A stretch of DNA of 11,040 nt from NCBI GenBank assembly GCA_028708485.1, contig JAQVYZ010000013.1, forward strand, positions 1 to 11,040. Direction: 5' to 3'. This DNA comes from Caldisericia bacterium. GTDB lineage: Bacteria; Caldisericota; Caldisericia; UBA6126. Below, piece by piece: positions 1 through 6,746 of this stretch. The notes under the pieces were generated by a model. It saw only the letters and a program-made list of their open reading frames with translations, was not told where the DNA came from and did not search any database. A program made the translations under genes and the position numbers. Each line of letters begins with the position of its first letter. Positions within the stretch are counted from its first letter, which is position 1.

Positions 1-350
1 CGGACCAGTAGGTTGTCGAATACCGTTTGGGCTGCTTCCATAAGGGAGGGAAGATTCTGCAGAAATTTCTGGGATTGGTTGATAAAGGGTACGGAGATCG
101 CCATAAACGGCATGAACAAAAATATCAATAAACCGAGAATGCCAAAAACCAGCGCCAACCCTCTGGGCATTCTAAACCGAATCTCAAAGGTGTCCGTGAT
201 GGAACGAATAAACAGCGATAAAATAAACGCAAGGAATAGGATCATCAAGATATCCCGGATTAAATACAGGATCGCCAGCGTAATAATGAATACCAGAATA
301 ATCAAAATGATCTGGATAACCTGGGTGATGACAGTTTTTTGTGTCCCCAT
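1..350 (-). CDS. AI-2E family (UPF0118) transporter, N-terminal part, cut by window edge
   Basis: The minus strand reads open from an ATG at 350 to the window edge (116 codons). The product starts MGTQKTVITQVIQIILIIL, has two closely spaced hydrophobic segments (about residues 8-32 and 35-50), a short polar loop (RSITDTFEIRFRMPRG), then another hydrophobic stretch that breaks at FMPFMAIS. Two N-terminal membrane helices, a short basic loop and a third helix, followed by a periplasmic/extracellular helical region starting VPFINQSQKFLQNLPSL, is the typical opening of AI-2E/UPF0118 (YtvI/PerM type) proteins. Members are proposed to export small molecules or act as Na+(Li+)/H+ antiporters; the substrate here cannot be told. 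An AGAGGTGAG ribosome binding site lies 6-7 nt before the ATG, which supports the start. The C-terminal two thirds lie outside the window. Confidence 0.8.
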   Translation of the reverse strand, partial: MGTQKTVITQVIQIILIILVFIITLAILYLIRDILMILFLAFILSLFIRSITDTFEIRFRMPRGLALVFGILGLLIFLFMPFMAISVPFINQSQKFLQNLPSLMEAAQTVFDNLLV

Positions 351-399
351 ACTTTCTCACCTCTCTGGATCTGGTCGGCTAACTTTTAAACACAAGTGT

Positions 400-427
400 A
401 TCATATTCAAGGATGTGTGGCTACCAA
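400..427 (-). promoter_or_regulatory. Candidate promoter for the AI-2E family gene
   Basis: Reading leftward, TTGGTA (427-422) is followed after 16 nt by TATGAT (405-400), which would start transcription about 40 nt before the ATG at 350. The -10 match is good (5/6) and the -35 match moderate (4/6). This rests on motif matching only. Confidence 0.4.
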
Positions 428-463
428 AACCGATTGGTTTCTGGAAAAATGACTCACCTTTTC

Positions 464-472
464 TGGTATAAT
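464..472 (+). promoter_or_regulatory. Candidate extended -10 promoter for pcp
   Basis: TGGTATAAT at 464-472 is a perfect TATAAT with the extended -10 TG one base upstream. No convincing -35 hexamer sits 16-18 nt upstream, as is usual for extended -10 promoters. Transcription would begin near 479, about 28 nt before the pcp ATG. It is divergent from the leftward promoter at 400-427, so the 156-nt gap 351-506 serves both genes. Confidence 0.5.
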
Positions 473-506
473 CGACTTAGCATTCTCATGATAGACAGAG
501 GGCAAA

Positions 507-1124
507 ATGATTTTTATTACAGGTTTTGAAGTTTTTGGAGGGTTTACCGGGAATACTTCCCTGTCTATGGTCCATTCATTTCAGAAACAAACCCCTTTCT
601 TGCCTGAATATTCGGTGGAGACAGCGATCTTGCCGGTTGAGCAGAAACACTGCTTTGAGGTTTTGCTGCCTTATCTTGAATCCCATCCTGTATCTCATAT
701 CTTTTTATTAGGAATGGCAGCCCAGGCAAAATGCCTTTCCGTGGAAAAAACCGCTTTGAATTGGGCACATTATTCTTTTCCTGACAATGCGAACCGCCTA
801 CCTCAGGATGAATGGATTGAGAAAGGCGCTCCTCTGGCTTATTTTTCTACCTTTCCGGTAGTCAGGATGGTGCAACTCTGCACTGCTTCGCCAATACCAG
901 TTCAGCCCTCATTGAGCGCCGGCGCTTATGTATGCAATGATTTGTACTACCGAACCTTACATTGGGTGGAAACGAATCGATATCCTGCTCAAACAGTGTT
1001 TATTCATCTGCCAGCTTTATCCGATTTGGATAATAGCGATGACAACTGCCAAAATGGTTATTCTTTTGCAGCGGTATATGAAACCTTGGTGCAGTTAATG
1101 CAGATCGGTATCGGTCAACCATAG
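507..1124 (+). CDS. pcp: Pyroglutamyl-peptidase I homologue (peptidase family C15)
   Basis: This 205-residue protein matches family C15 in length and motif order. These enzymes remove N-terminal pyroglutamate from peptides in the cytoplasm. It opens with MIFITGFEVFGG (family TGFEPFGG) and has Glu80 in SVEKTALN (family ERVAIN), Cys143 in SAGAYVCN and His167 in FIHLPA. These three align with the Glu-Cys-His catalytic triad, so activity is plausible. Divergent points: the Pro of GFEPFGG is Val, and the usually conserved Arg of the DARIPDN segment just after the Glu motif is Ser90 (AHYSFPDN). The protein is therefore a divergent member and its substrate preference may differ. The start has only a weak GAGGG element 5-6 nt upstream. 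The stop codon directly abuts that of the convergent Fn3 gene at 1125, leaving no intergenic terminator. Confidence 0.85.
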   Translation: MIFITGFEVFGGFTGNTSLSMVHSFQKQTPFLPEYSVETAILPVEQKHCFEVLLPYLESHPVSHIFLLGMAAQAKCLSVEKTALNWAHYSFPDNANRLPQDEWIEKGAPLAYFSTFPVVRMVQLCTASPIPVQPSLSAGAYVCNDLYYRTLHWVETNRYPAQTVFIHLPALSDLDNSDDNCQNGYSFAAVYETLVQLMQIGIGQP

Positions 1125-2801
1125 TTATTTTTGTTTATACGTGATGACGATTTTTTTCTCCGCGGCGATCCAGTCTACCTGACACCCCAAATTTTCAGCG
1201 ACAAACCGTAATGGTATCAAGGTTCTCCCGGGAGGGACCACCATCGGTTTGATTGCTGGATTGGAACTGTCAATCGGCACCACTTTTCCATTCACTTTCG
1301 CGGTGGGAACGTTTAGCTGCATGATGATTGTGATTGCTTGAAAATGAATCGTGATGATTTTTGTGTTTGTCTCAAAAGCGATCGTTCCACCAAGTGCTTC
1401 CACGACAGGTCGGATCGGGAGCAGTGTCCTGCCTTGAAAAATAGTCGGAGTTACGTCTATCAGTTTTTCTTTTTCATTCACCATCATAGTTCGGGAACCT
1501 ATCTGGAGTTGGATGACAATGTCCTTTTTTTCATCCGGTGGATTCACAACGGTTCCCTTAGTCATAACTTCCAATGTGTTGGAGGTAGCGGAACTGCCGG
1601 AGTCGTTATAGGCGAATATGCGGTAAAAATAGGTGGTGCCGGGCTTGAGATTTTCATCTCGGAAATTGGTTAAATTGGCGGGTAAGTCCTGTATTACAGA
1701 AAATTTACTCTCATCCACCTTGCGTCTCTCTAATTTATAACCTGTTTCATTGTCGGCATTATCTTTCCACTCCAGCACGACATCGCTTTCATAGGTTTCT
1801 TTGGCTCTCAATTCCGTGGGAGCAGAAGGAGGGAATGTCTCTTCCTGTGAGCGAATACGAATCATTTGTTCGTTGGAGGGAACGGATTCTCCTTCCTGGT
1901 TGAAAGCGACTACCTTAAAATAAAAAGTGGTATCGGGAATGTAAAGAGAACCATCCTCAAACTGAACCGAATCTTTCGGCAGCTGACGGTGCATCGCATA
2001 ATTTTCAAAATCATTGATGGAGAGATAGATCCGGAAACCTTCTTCATCTTCGGAATTGTCTACCCAGGTAAAATATAAAACGCGGTTCTTCATCTCTACT
2101 GTAAGGTTGCTGGGTGCTGTAGGTGGTTCATAAGTAGGATCACCAGGATTTTGGACAGGTTTTTTCGTTTCAACCAATACTTCATTGGAATAATCTGAGA
2201 GACCTTTGGAATTAAAAGCCTGGACTCGGTAGACATACTTGCTTTCTTGATCGACTTTGTCATCTTTAAAGAGACGGATATCGGTTAACACTTCACCAAC
2301 CGAAACGAATTCGTATCCGGGCATTCTTCTTTCAATCCGGAAACCTTGTTCATTGGGAGAATTGTCATTCCAGCGCAGTTCTACATATACCCCATCGATT
2401 ACCCTGGCTACCAGGTCACTGGGGGCAGCAGGGGTATCTGCTTGGTTAGGAGGCGTATCGGTTGTAGCGAACGCTTCATTGGAATAATCCGATTCTGAGA
2501 CCGCATGGTAAGCTTTTACTCTATAATAGTATGTTCTTCGGGGAGCTAGTTTCGTGTCCAAGAAAAAAGTGGTGTCTCGTCCTAATGTTGCAATAGCGGA
2601 ATAGGGATCGACACCCGATTTTCTCTCGACGATGAAACCTTCTTCATCGGGTGCATTGTCTGTCCAGAGTAAGTTAATCTGATCATAAAAGGCAAGGGCC
2701 ACCAAATCAGTCGGTTTTATCGGATTCGGTGCTGCCAAAACTATGTTTGTAATACTCATAAATCCTATGATTAGGTAAATAAAAACTGACTTGATCTTCA
2801 C
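1125..2801 (-). CDS. Secreted protein with four fibronectin type III domains and a copper amine oxidase N-terminal (stalk) domain
   Basis: This is a 558-residue exported protein. Residues 1-24 form a signal peptide (MKIKS, hydrophobic core, cleavage near VLA-APN). Four Fn3 domains follow at about 27-115, 124-212, 226-318 and 325-415. Each carries the same signature, W-x-DN-x-x-[DN]E-x-G-[FY], and a Y-x-[YF]-[RK]-[VI]-x-A-[FY] strand. Residues about 429-556 form a copper amine oxidase N1/stalk domain with two half-repeats, GRTLLPIRPVVEALGG and GRTLIPLRFVAENLG. No catalytic domain is visible; such proteins usually bind cell wall, carbohydrate or other proteins, and 'copper' in the name does not imply metal binding. 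The start is GTG at 2801, preceded by AGGGGTGA, which overlaps the TAG of the upstream gene. The 10-nt gap implies an operon with translational coupling to the propeller-like protein. No sortase motif or membrane anchor is seen, so it is probably secreted or wall-associated. Confidence 0.85.
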   Translation of the reverse strand: MKIKSVFIYLIIGFMSITNIVLAAPNPIKPTDLVALAFYDQINLLWTDNAPDEEGFIVERKSGVDPYSAIATLGRDTTFFLDTKLAPRRTYYYRVKAYHAVSESDYSNEAFATTDTPPNQADTPAAPSDLVARVIDGVYVELRWNDNSPNEQGFRIERRMPGYEFVSVGEVLTDIRLFKDDKVDQESKYVYRVQAFNSKGLSDYSNEVLVETKKPVQNPGDPTYEPPTAPSNLTVEMKNRVLYFTWVDNSEDEEGFRIYLSINDFENYAMHRQLPKDSVQFEDGSLYIPDTTFYFKVVAFNQEGESVPSNEQMIRIRSQEETFPPSAPTELRAKETYESDVVLEWKDNADNETGYKLERRKVDESKFSVIQDLPANLTNFRDENLKPGTTYFYRIFAYNDSGSSATSNTLEVMTKGTVVNPPDEKKDIVIQLQIGSRTMMVNEKEKLIDVTPTIFQGRTLLPIRPVVEALGGTIAFETNTKIITIHFQAITIIMQLNVPTAKVNGKVVPIDSSNPAIKPMVVPPGRTLIPLRFVAENLGCQVDWIAAEKKIVITYKQK

Positions 2802-2811
2802 GTCTTCACCC

Positions 2812-4356
2812 CTATTGTTTCGCTATTTCTTCCGATTTCATGATCCAATCTTCGAGAGTCGTGATCAGTTTTCCATAAAGAGAGGGATTCTTGATAGCGT
2901 TGGTTAAAAAAGCCCTGTATTTTTCAGCTTGCTGGTTGTAAAAGGAAGGAAAGATTTGATTGCTTAATACCCAGCGATCGGCTTTCACCTGGTAAACATC
3001 TATCCAAGTCAGGTTTTCCAGCATAGAATCCTCTTCCCCTTCCCAATCAACATATAGGTTCAATACTTCTTGGCTGTCATCTTGGTTCAGATCTTCCCAT
3101 TTCCATGAATTCCTCAGCTTCTTTTCAGACCGGAATATTTCTTTCAGGATTCCCTGCCGGGTAATGGAAAACTGGGATAATCTTTCAGCTCCAAGCGCTT
3201 TTTCGTGGCTTTGCCAACTGCATAGAAGGTCAGGCATGTCGTCCTGGTTGATATCTTCGAGAAAACAATCCACCAGTTGATATCCTAATAGGGTGGTACG
3301 GGATCTTGTTCTGTCCTTGTATAGGTTCAGTATCTGTTTATCTGCCCGGTATGTAGCAAGGGATTGGCTGTTTGCGAATAACCAGTATCCATCGAAAGGA
3401 GCCGGGAGTCTCTGTATAACAGCCGCATTGACCAAATTAAAATCAGCCCATTTGGGCGCTTTATTGGCATATCGTTGGGTAGGTTTGATGGTTGGAAAAG
3501 TGCCGGAAGCGATCATTCTGGGCTGAATCGATTGGATAGAGTCAACGTAAAATATCTGCTGATTCTTGCTATACGTAAATGTATACCCGTTTAAGGAGAA
3601 GGAATACCCGTGAAAGGGGGTATCAGACTGATCGATCAGATCAGTTTTCGAGAAGTCGGTGCGAATCATATAGAGTTGGTTGACCAGGGGTATTTTGCTT
3701 GTAAAACCTTGTATATAACTGATATTCTTCTTTCTATGCATCGATAATAAACAGAAACGGTCATTTCGGGAAACGATCCCCAATTCAGACCACACTCTCG
3801 ACAATGTGACCGATTTTCTTTTCAGGAAAGAATCCGGGCTGGTTTTTTCTCTGTCAATCATCTGCAAGCCAAGCTCCATGGAGGAAAGAATGATCTTGTT
3901 CCCGTTTGGAGAGAAGCGAATCCAGGTGTTATCCGGATCCGGAAGGTCATAGGCAGTGTAAATCTCCTGGGTGGAGAGTAGTTTCTCTGTCTGGTCGGAA
4001 AGAGAATAATAATATACGGTGAAAGTATCTGCATCCATTTTCCGGAGAAAGTAGAAGCCTTCTCCTTCTGTATCCCAGCTTGGAGCATAGTCGACCCCCT
4101 CGGTTAAAAGCAGGTCTTGTTTAGTCCCGGTATGAAACAAATGAATTTTCCCGTCTGTACCGCGGAACAGGATCTCTTCATTGGAAGGGGGAGAAATATA
4201 TTTTGTTTCATCTTCTTGTAAAATAGACGGAGTTTGAATCAGGTGTAGGACCCACCTGACAGAGAAAAATAAAATAGATCCAACCGCAGCGACCAAACAC
4301 AGAAGGACAAACCAACCGAGTATTTTTCGGAGAATTTTACGTTTTTTTCGTCCCAA
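2812..4356 (-). CDS. Membrane-anchored extracellular protein with beta-propeller-like N-terminal half and FG-GAP-like acidic loops
   Basis: A basic N-terminus (GRKKRKILRKI) is followed by one hydrophobic helix at about residues 14-36, giving an N-in anchor with the rest outside the cell. Residues about 60-300 contain propeller-like strands of the TolB/PD40 kind (APSWDTEGEGFYFLRK, IRFSPNGNKIILSS, YSFSLNGYTFTYSK). Residues 368-376 (DINQDDMPD) and 422-430 (DLNQDDSQE) resemble the DxNxDxxxD calcium-binding loops of FG-GAP/VCBS repeats. No enzyme motif was recognised. The frame opens at a TTG at 4371, but GGGAGGAG (4369-4362) lies inside that extension, 5 nt before a second TTG at 4356. That places the real start at codon 6 and gives 514 residues. 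The gene heads an operon with the Fn3/stalk protein 10 nt downstream, which suggests a joint role at the cell surface. The specific function is unknown. Confidence 0.75.
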   Translation of the reverse strand: MGRKKRKILRKILGWFVLLCLVAAVGSILFFSVRWVLHLIQTPSILQEDETKYISPPSNEEILFRGTDGKIHLFHTGTKQDLLLTEGVDYAPSWDTEGEGFYFLRKMDADTFTVYYYSLSDQTEKLLSTQEIYTAYDLPDPDNTWIRFSPNGNKIILSSMELGLQMIDREKTSPDSFLKRKSVTLSRVWSELGIVSRNDRFCLLSMHRKKNISYIQGFTSKIPLVNQLYMIRTDFSKTDLIDQSDTPFHGYSFSLNGYTFTYSKNQQIFYVDSIQSIQPRMIASGTFPTIKPTQRYANKAPKWADFNLVNAAVIQRLPAPFDGYWLFANSQSLATYRADKQILNLYKDRTRSRTTLLGYQLVDCFLEDINQDDMPDLLCSWQSHEKALGAERLSQFSITRQGILKEIFRSEKKLRNSWKWEDLNQDDSQEVLNLYVDWEGEEDSMLENLTWIDVYQVKADRWVLSNQIFPSFYNQQAEKYRAFLTNAIKNPSLYGKLITTLEDWIMKSEEIAKQ

Positions 4357-4368
4357 AGTAACTCCTCC

Positions 4369-4380
4369 CAATGATTTATT
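4369..4380. repeat. 12-bp direct repeat, copy 1 (CAATGATTTATT)
   Basis: The plus-strand sequence CAATGATTTATT is identical to copy 2 at 4409-4420, exactly 40 bp away. This copy covers the predicted transcription start of the leftward operon and touches its ribosome binding site. It is a possible operator half, inferred from position alone. Confidence 0.6.
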
Positions 4381-4383
4381 CTC

Positions 4384-4411
4384 ATTCTAATAGTCAACAC
4401 CTGATTGTCAA
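4384..4411 (-). promoter_or_regulatory. Promoter of the propeller-Fn3 operon
   Basis: Reading leftward, a perfect TTGACA (4411-4406) is followed after 16 nt by TAGAAT (4389-4384), a 5/6 match to TATAAT. The predicted start of transcription near 4377 leaves a leader of about 20 nt that carries the GGGAGGAG ribosome binding site. This is the strongest promoter match in the window. Confidence 0.65.
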
Positions 4412-4420
4412 TGATTTATT
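4409..4420. repeat. 12-bp direct repeat, copy 2 (CAATGATTTATT)
   Basis: This is identical to the copy at 4369-4380. It overlaps three bases of the -35 hexamer (4406-4411) of the leftward promoter and extends upstream of it. The 40-bp spacing is close to four helical turns, so the two sites lie on nearly the same DNA face, as expected for cooperative regulator binding. Confidence 0.6.
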
Positions 4421-4441
4421 AAGAAAACACGCTAACTTCAC

Positions 4442-4471
4442 TTGACCTTGTTTGCATTTTTCATAGATAAT
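4442..4471 (+). promoter_or_regulatory. Candidate promoter for the MFS transporter gene
   Basis: TTGACC (4442-4447) is followed after 18 nt by GATAAT (4466-4471), each 5/6 to consensus. Transcription would begin near 4478, about 30 nt before the GTG start. The promoter is back-to-back with the leftward one at 4384-4411. Confidence 0.5.
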
Positions 4472-4508
4472 AGAAAGGTTGGTTTTATTTTGTTTGAAGG
4501 AGAATGAT

Positions 4509-5768
4509 GTGAATTTTAATCAACGCCGCTGGCTCGTGATTACGGTCGCACTACTGGCTTACCTGCTGGTTTTTTTCCAGCGTACCGCATTAACCGTTCT
4601 TCAACCTGATTTAGAAAGAGTATTTCAACTTTCAGCCACTCAATTCTCTTCTTTATCGGGAGTGTATTTGTACTTGTACGCTTTACTGCAAATCCCGGTA
4701 GGAGTTTTGGTAGATTACGTAGGCGCCAGGAAAACAACGTATATCGGTCTTTTCTTGGCTGCTATTGGCGCTATGATCATGGCTTGGGCTCCCAGTTATG
4801 CCTGGTTGTTTTTCGGACGGGTACTTTCTAGTATCGGCATCGCTCCTATTTTTTTAAATTGCCTGAAATTAAGCGCAGAATGGTTTATGCCTTCTGAATT
4901 TGCTACCTTGTCCGGCATCACCCTTTTTGTCGGTAATTTTGGCGCACTGTTATCCAGTTATCCACTTTCGTGGTTAGTACAAATCACAAACTGGAGAATT
5001 TCTTTCATGATCGTCTCCATCTTTACATTCCTGGTGGCTTTCTTCGCTTGGTTTTTTATCAAGGATAAACCTTCCGACTGCGGATTTCCGAATCATTTTC
5101 AATCAAAACCTCTTACTTTTAAAGATACTTTGTACGGACTTTCTATAACGATCTCAAAACCAGCCATCGTTCTTCCCATGGCTATCTATTCTTTTTCTCT
5201 CGCCTCCGTTCTTACCCTGCAAGCAGCCTGGGGTGCCAGGATGGCTCAGACATTCCTGAATATTTCCAAAACGAATGCGGGATTGGTCGTTATGTTTATC
5301 TCTGTTGGTATTATGAGCGGTGCATTAATCAGTGGAAAACTGGGAGATCGCTTTAAAAAAGAACGGGTACTGATCTCTTTTTTAATTCCAGCTTCATTAT
5401 TGTGGGTATCGTTTCTGTTTATCCATTCTCTCGCCTCTATATGGGTGTTTGCCGTCTGGATGCTGCTGGTAGGATTTGCTAGTGCGGGATTTTCCCTGAC
5501 ATTTTCTCTGGGAAAAGAGATCTCTGGGCACCGGTATAGCGGTATCGGAATGTCGATTGTCAACGGCAGTGGATTTATTTTTACCGCTCTCATTCAAAAC
5601 ATATACGGCAGAATCCTTGATTTCTCAAAAATGGGAGACCTTTATACAAAAACAGGTTTTTTACAAGGCAATTATATTTTGATCGCCTCTTCATGCCTGG
5701 CAGCTTTGTTTGCTTTCATTGTGTACTATCATAAAACACACGAGAAAAAATACGATCTGATACATTGA
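4509..5768 (+). CDS. Major facilitator superfamily transporter
   Basis: This is a 419-residue, very hydrophobic protein with about twelve membrane helices, arranged six plus six around a polar central loop (FIKDKPSDCGFPNHFQ through about TFKDTL). The cytoplasmic loop after helix 2 has the MFS motif A, GVLVDYVGARK (residues about 65-75), and its second-half counterpart GKLGDRFKKER lies near residue 276. The segment GRVLSSIGIAPIFLNCLKLSAEWF resembles anion/sugar-phosphate or nitrate-type MFS permeases, but no substrate can be assigned. The frame is open from a TTG at 4479, but GAAGGAG (4496-4502) lies 6 nt before the GTG at 4509, so that GTG is taken as the start. The gene has its own promoter candidate and is divergent from the propeller operon; no terminator is visible after it. 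It may be co-transcribed with the DUF4349 gene 58 nt downstream. Confidence 0.85.
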   Translation: MNFNQRRWLVITVALLAYLLVFFQRTALTVLQPDLERVFQLSATQFSSLSGVYLYLYALLQIPVGVLVDYVGARKTTYIGLFLAAIGAMIMAWAPSYAWLFFGRVLSSIGIAPIFLNCLKLSAEWFMPSEFATLSGITLFVGNFGALLSSYPLSWLVQITNWRISFMIVSIFTFLVAFFAWFFIKDKPSDCGFPNHFQSKPLTFKDTLYGLSITISKPAIVLPMAIYSFSLASVLTLQAAWGARMAQTFLNISKTNAGLVVMFISVGIMSGALISGKLGDRFKKERVLISFLIPASLLWVSFLFIHSLASIWVFAVWMLLVGFASAGFSLTFSLGKEISGHRYSGIGMSIVNGSGFIFTALIQNIYGRILDFSKMGDLYTKTGFLQGNYILIASSCLAALFAFIVYYHKTHEKKYDLIH

Positions 5769-5792
5769 AAAAGTTAAGAAAACCTATATAGT
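5765..5792 (+). promoter_or_regulatory. Candidate promoter for the DUF4349/repeat-protein pair
   Basis: TTGAAA (5765-5770) overlaps the MFS stop codon and is followed after 16 nt by TATAGT (5787-5792). Each hexamer is 5/6 to consensus. It would give a leader of about 28 nt with a G-rich (GGGGGGG) ribosome binding site. Confidence 0.5.
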
Positions 5793-5826
5793 GGCAAGCA
5801 AGAACTAATCCTTGGGGGGGTTGACC

Positions 5827-6732
5827 ATGAAGAAATGGATTTGGTTTTTATTGTGTGGTTTCATTATTTTTCAGCTTTCATGCAGTAAGAGTACCCAGAC
5901 TTTACGTCAGAACACTTCGAAAGAGATGGATGAGGGGTGGTATTCATCCGGATCGGGTATGGTAGCTGAAGAAGCATCGAAGCCGGCTGGAACTCCCTCC
6001 CCTGTCATACAGGATGCAACGATCCGAAAAATCATTCAGAACGGTAGTGTAGACATGGAGGTGGAAGAACCGGAAAAAACCAGCTCTTCCATTGAACAAT
6101 ATATAATATCGAAAAAAGGGTACATCGCGAATGCCAGAAAAGAAGATGTGCAAGATGTGGTGACTGTATATCTTCAGATCAAGATACCTGTTCAGGAATG
6201 GTCCGGTTTCATGACTTTTTTAAAACAGCAGGGAAAAATCAAAAAAGAGTCAGTTTTCACCAATGAAATTACAAAAGAGTATTATGATACCGCTGCCCGT
6301 CTGAAGAACAAACAGGATCAGCTGGTACAATATAAGCTGTTACTGGGCAAGGCGATGAAAATCGAGGATATTTTAGCAGTTCAGCAACAAATTGACAATG
6401 TACAGGAGATGATTGAGGTGTACAAAGGACAACTCACTCTCTGGGATCAGCAGGTCGCTTTGTCCACGATCGATATTAATATCCGACAGTATCCAGCTAC
6501 TCAAGTTACCTCTAAAAACCCTTCCTGGGATTTTCTGACAGGATCGGAGCTGTGGAAATTATTGAAAAATAATATCATTGTGGTATTTTCCGGTATTATC
6601 AGGTTCATTCAGTATTTTTTGGTGATCCTCATCGTGTATTGTTTACCGATCGGTTTATTGATCTGGTTTTTTTACTGGTTAGCTCAAAAACTCGTTCAGG
6701 CATGGCAAAAACAGCAACAAAAGAAAAAATAG
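5827..6732 (+). CDS. DUF4349 domain lipoprotein with C-terminal membrane segment
   Basis: The 301-residue product begins MKKWIWFLLCGF and has a hydrophobic signal ending FQLSC, with Cys19 as the probable lipidation site. The -3 residue is Gln rather than the usual Leu, so the lipobox is weak. After a Ser/Gly/Pro-rich linker, residues about 66-285 match DUF4349: RKIIQNGSVDMEVEE, a KKGYIANAR segment, a VYLQIKIPVQEW strand and EYYDTAARLKNKQDQL. A helical, probably coiled-coil region follows (about 153-207), then ALSTIDINI and a long hydrophobic stretch (about 249-285) with a basic Lys/Gln-rich tail. The domain has no established biochemical function. The frame is open from a TTG at 5812, but GGGGGGG lies 6 nt before the ATG at 5827, which is chosen. 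The TAG stop is embedded in the ribosome binding site of the next gene, so the two proteins are made together. Confidence 0.8.
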   Translation: MKKWIWFLLCGFIIFQLSCSKSTQTLRQNTSKEMDEGWYSSGSGMVAEEASKPAGTPSPVIQDATIRKIIQNGSVDMEVEEPEKTSSSIEQYIISKKGYIANARKEDVQDVVTVYLQIKIPVQEWSGFMTFLKQQGKIKKESVFTNEITKEYYDTAARLKNKQDQLVQYKLLLGKAMKIEDILAVQQQIDNVQEMIEVYKGQLTLWDQQVALSTIDINIRQYPATQVTSKNPSWDFLTGSELWKLLKNNIIVVFSGIIRFIQYFLVILIVYCLPIGLLIWFFYWLAQKLVQAWQKQQQKKK

Positions 6733-6746
6733 GAGGCACATTTTTT

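Noticed and set aside
13..471. 152-codon plus-strand open frame at the left edge
   Set aside because: It overlaps, on the opposite strand, the well-supported AI-2E family gene and runs through its promoter region. The translation is Ile/Lys/Arg-rich without domain features, and no ribosome binding site precedes it.
4357..4371. Upstream TTG start for the propeller-like protein
   Set aside because: The GGGAGGAG ribosome binding site lies within this extension and serves the TTG at 4356, so the extra five codons are leader sequence.
4479..4508. Upstream TTG start for the MFS transporter
   Set aside because: The GAAGGAG site lies inside the extension and is ideally placed for the GTG at 4509. 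The candidate promoter would also start transcription about at 4478, leaving no room for a ribosome binding site.
6639..6746. N-terminal extension of the GNDxY-repeat protein, overlapping the DUF4349 gene
   Set aside because: The AGGAGG at 6731-6736 and a signal peptide beginning at the ATG 6747 define the start. The extension would bury the signal peptide and overlap the upstream gene by 94 nt.
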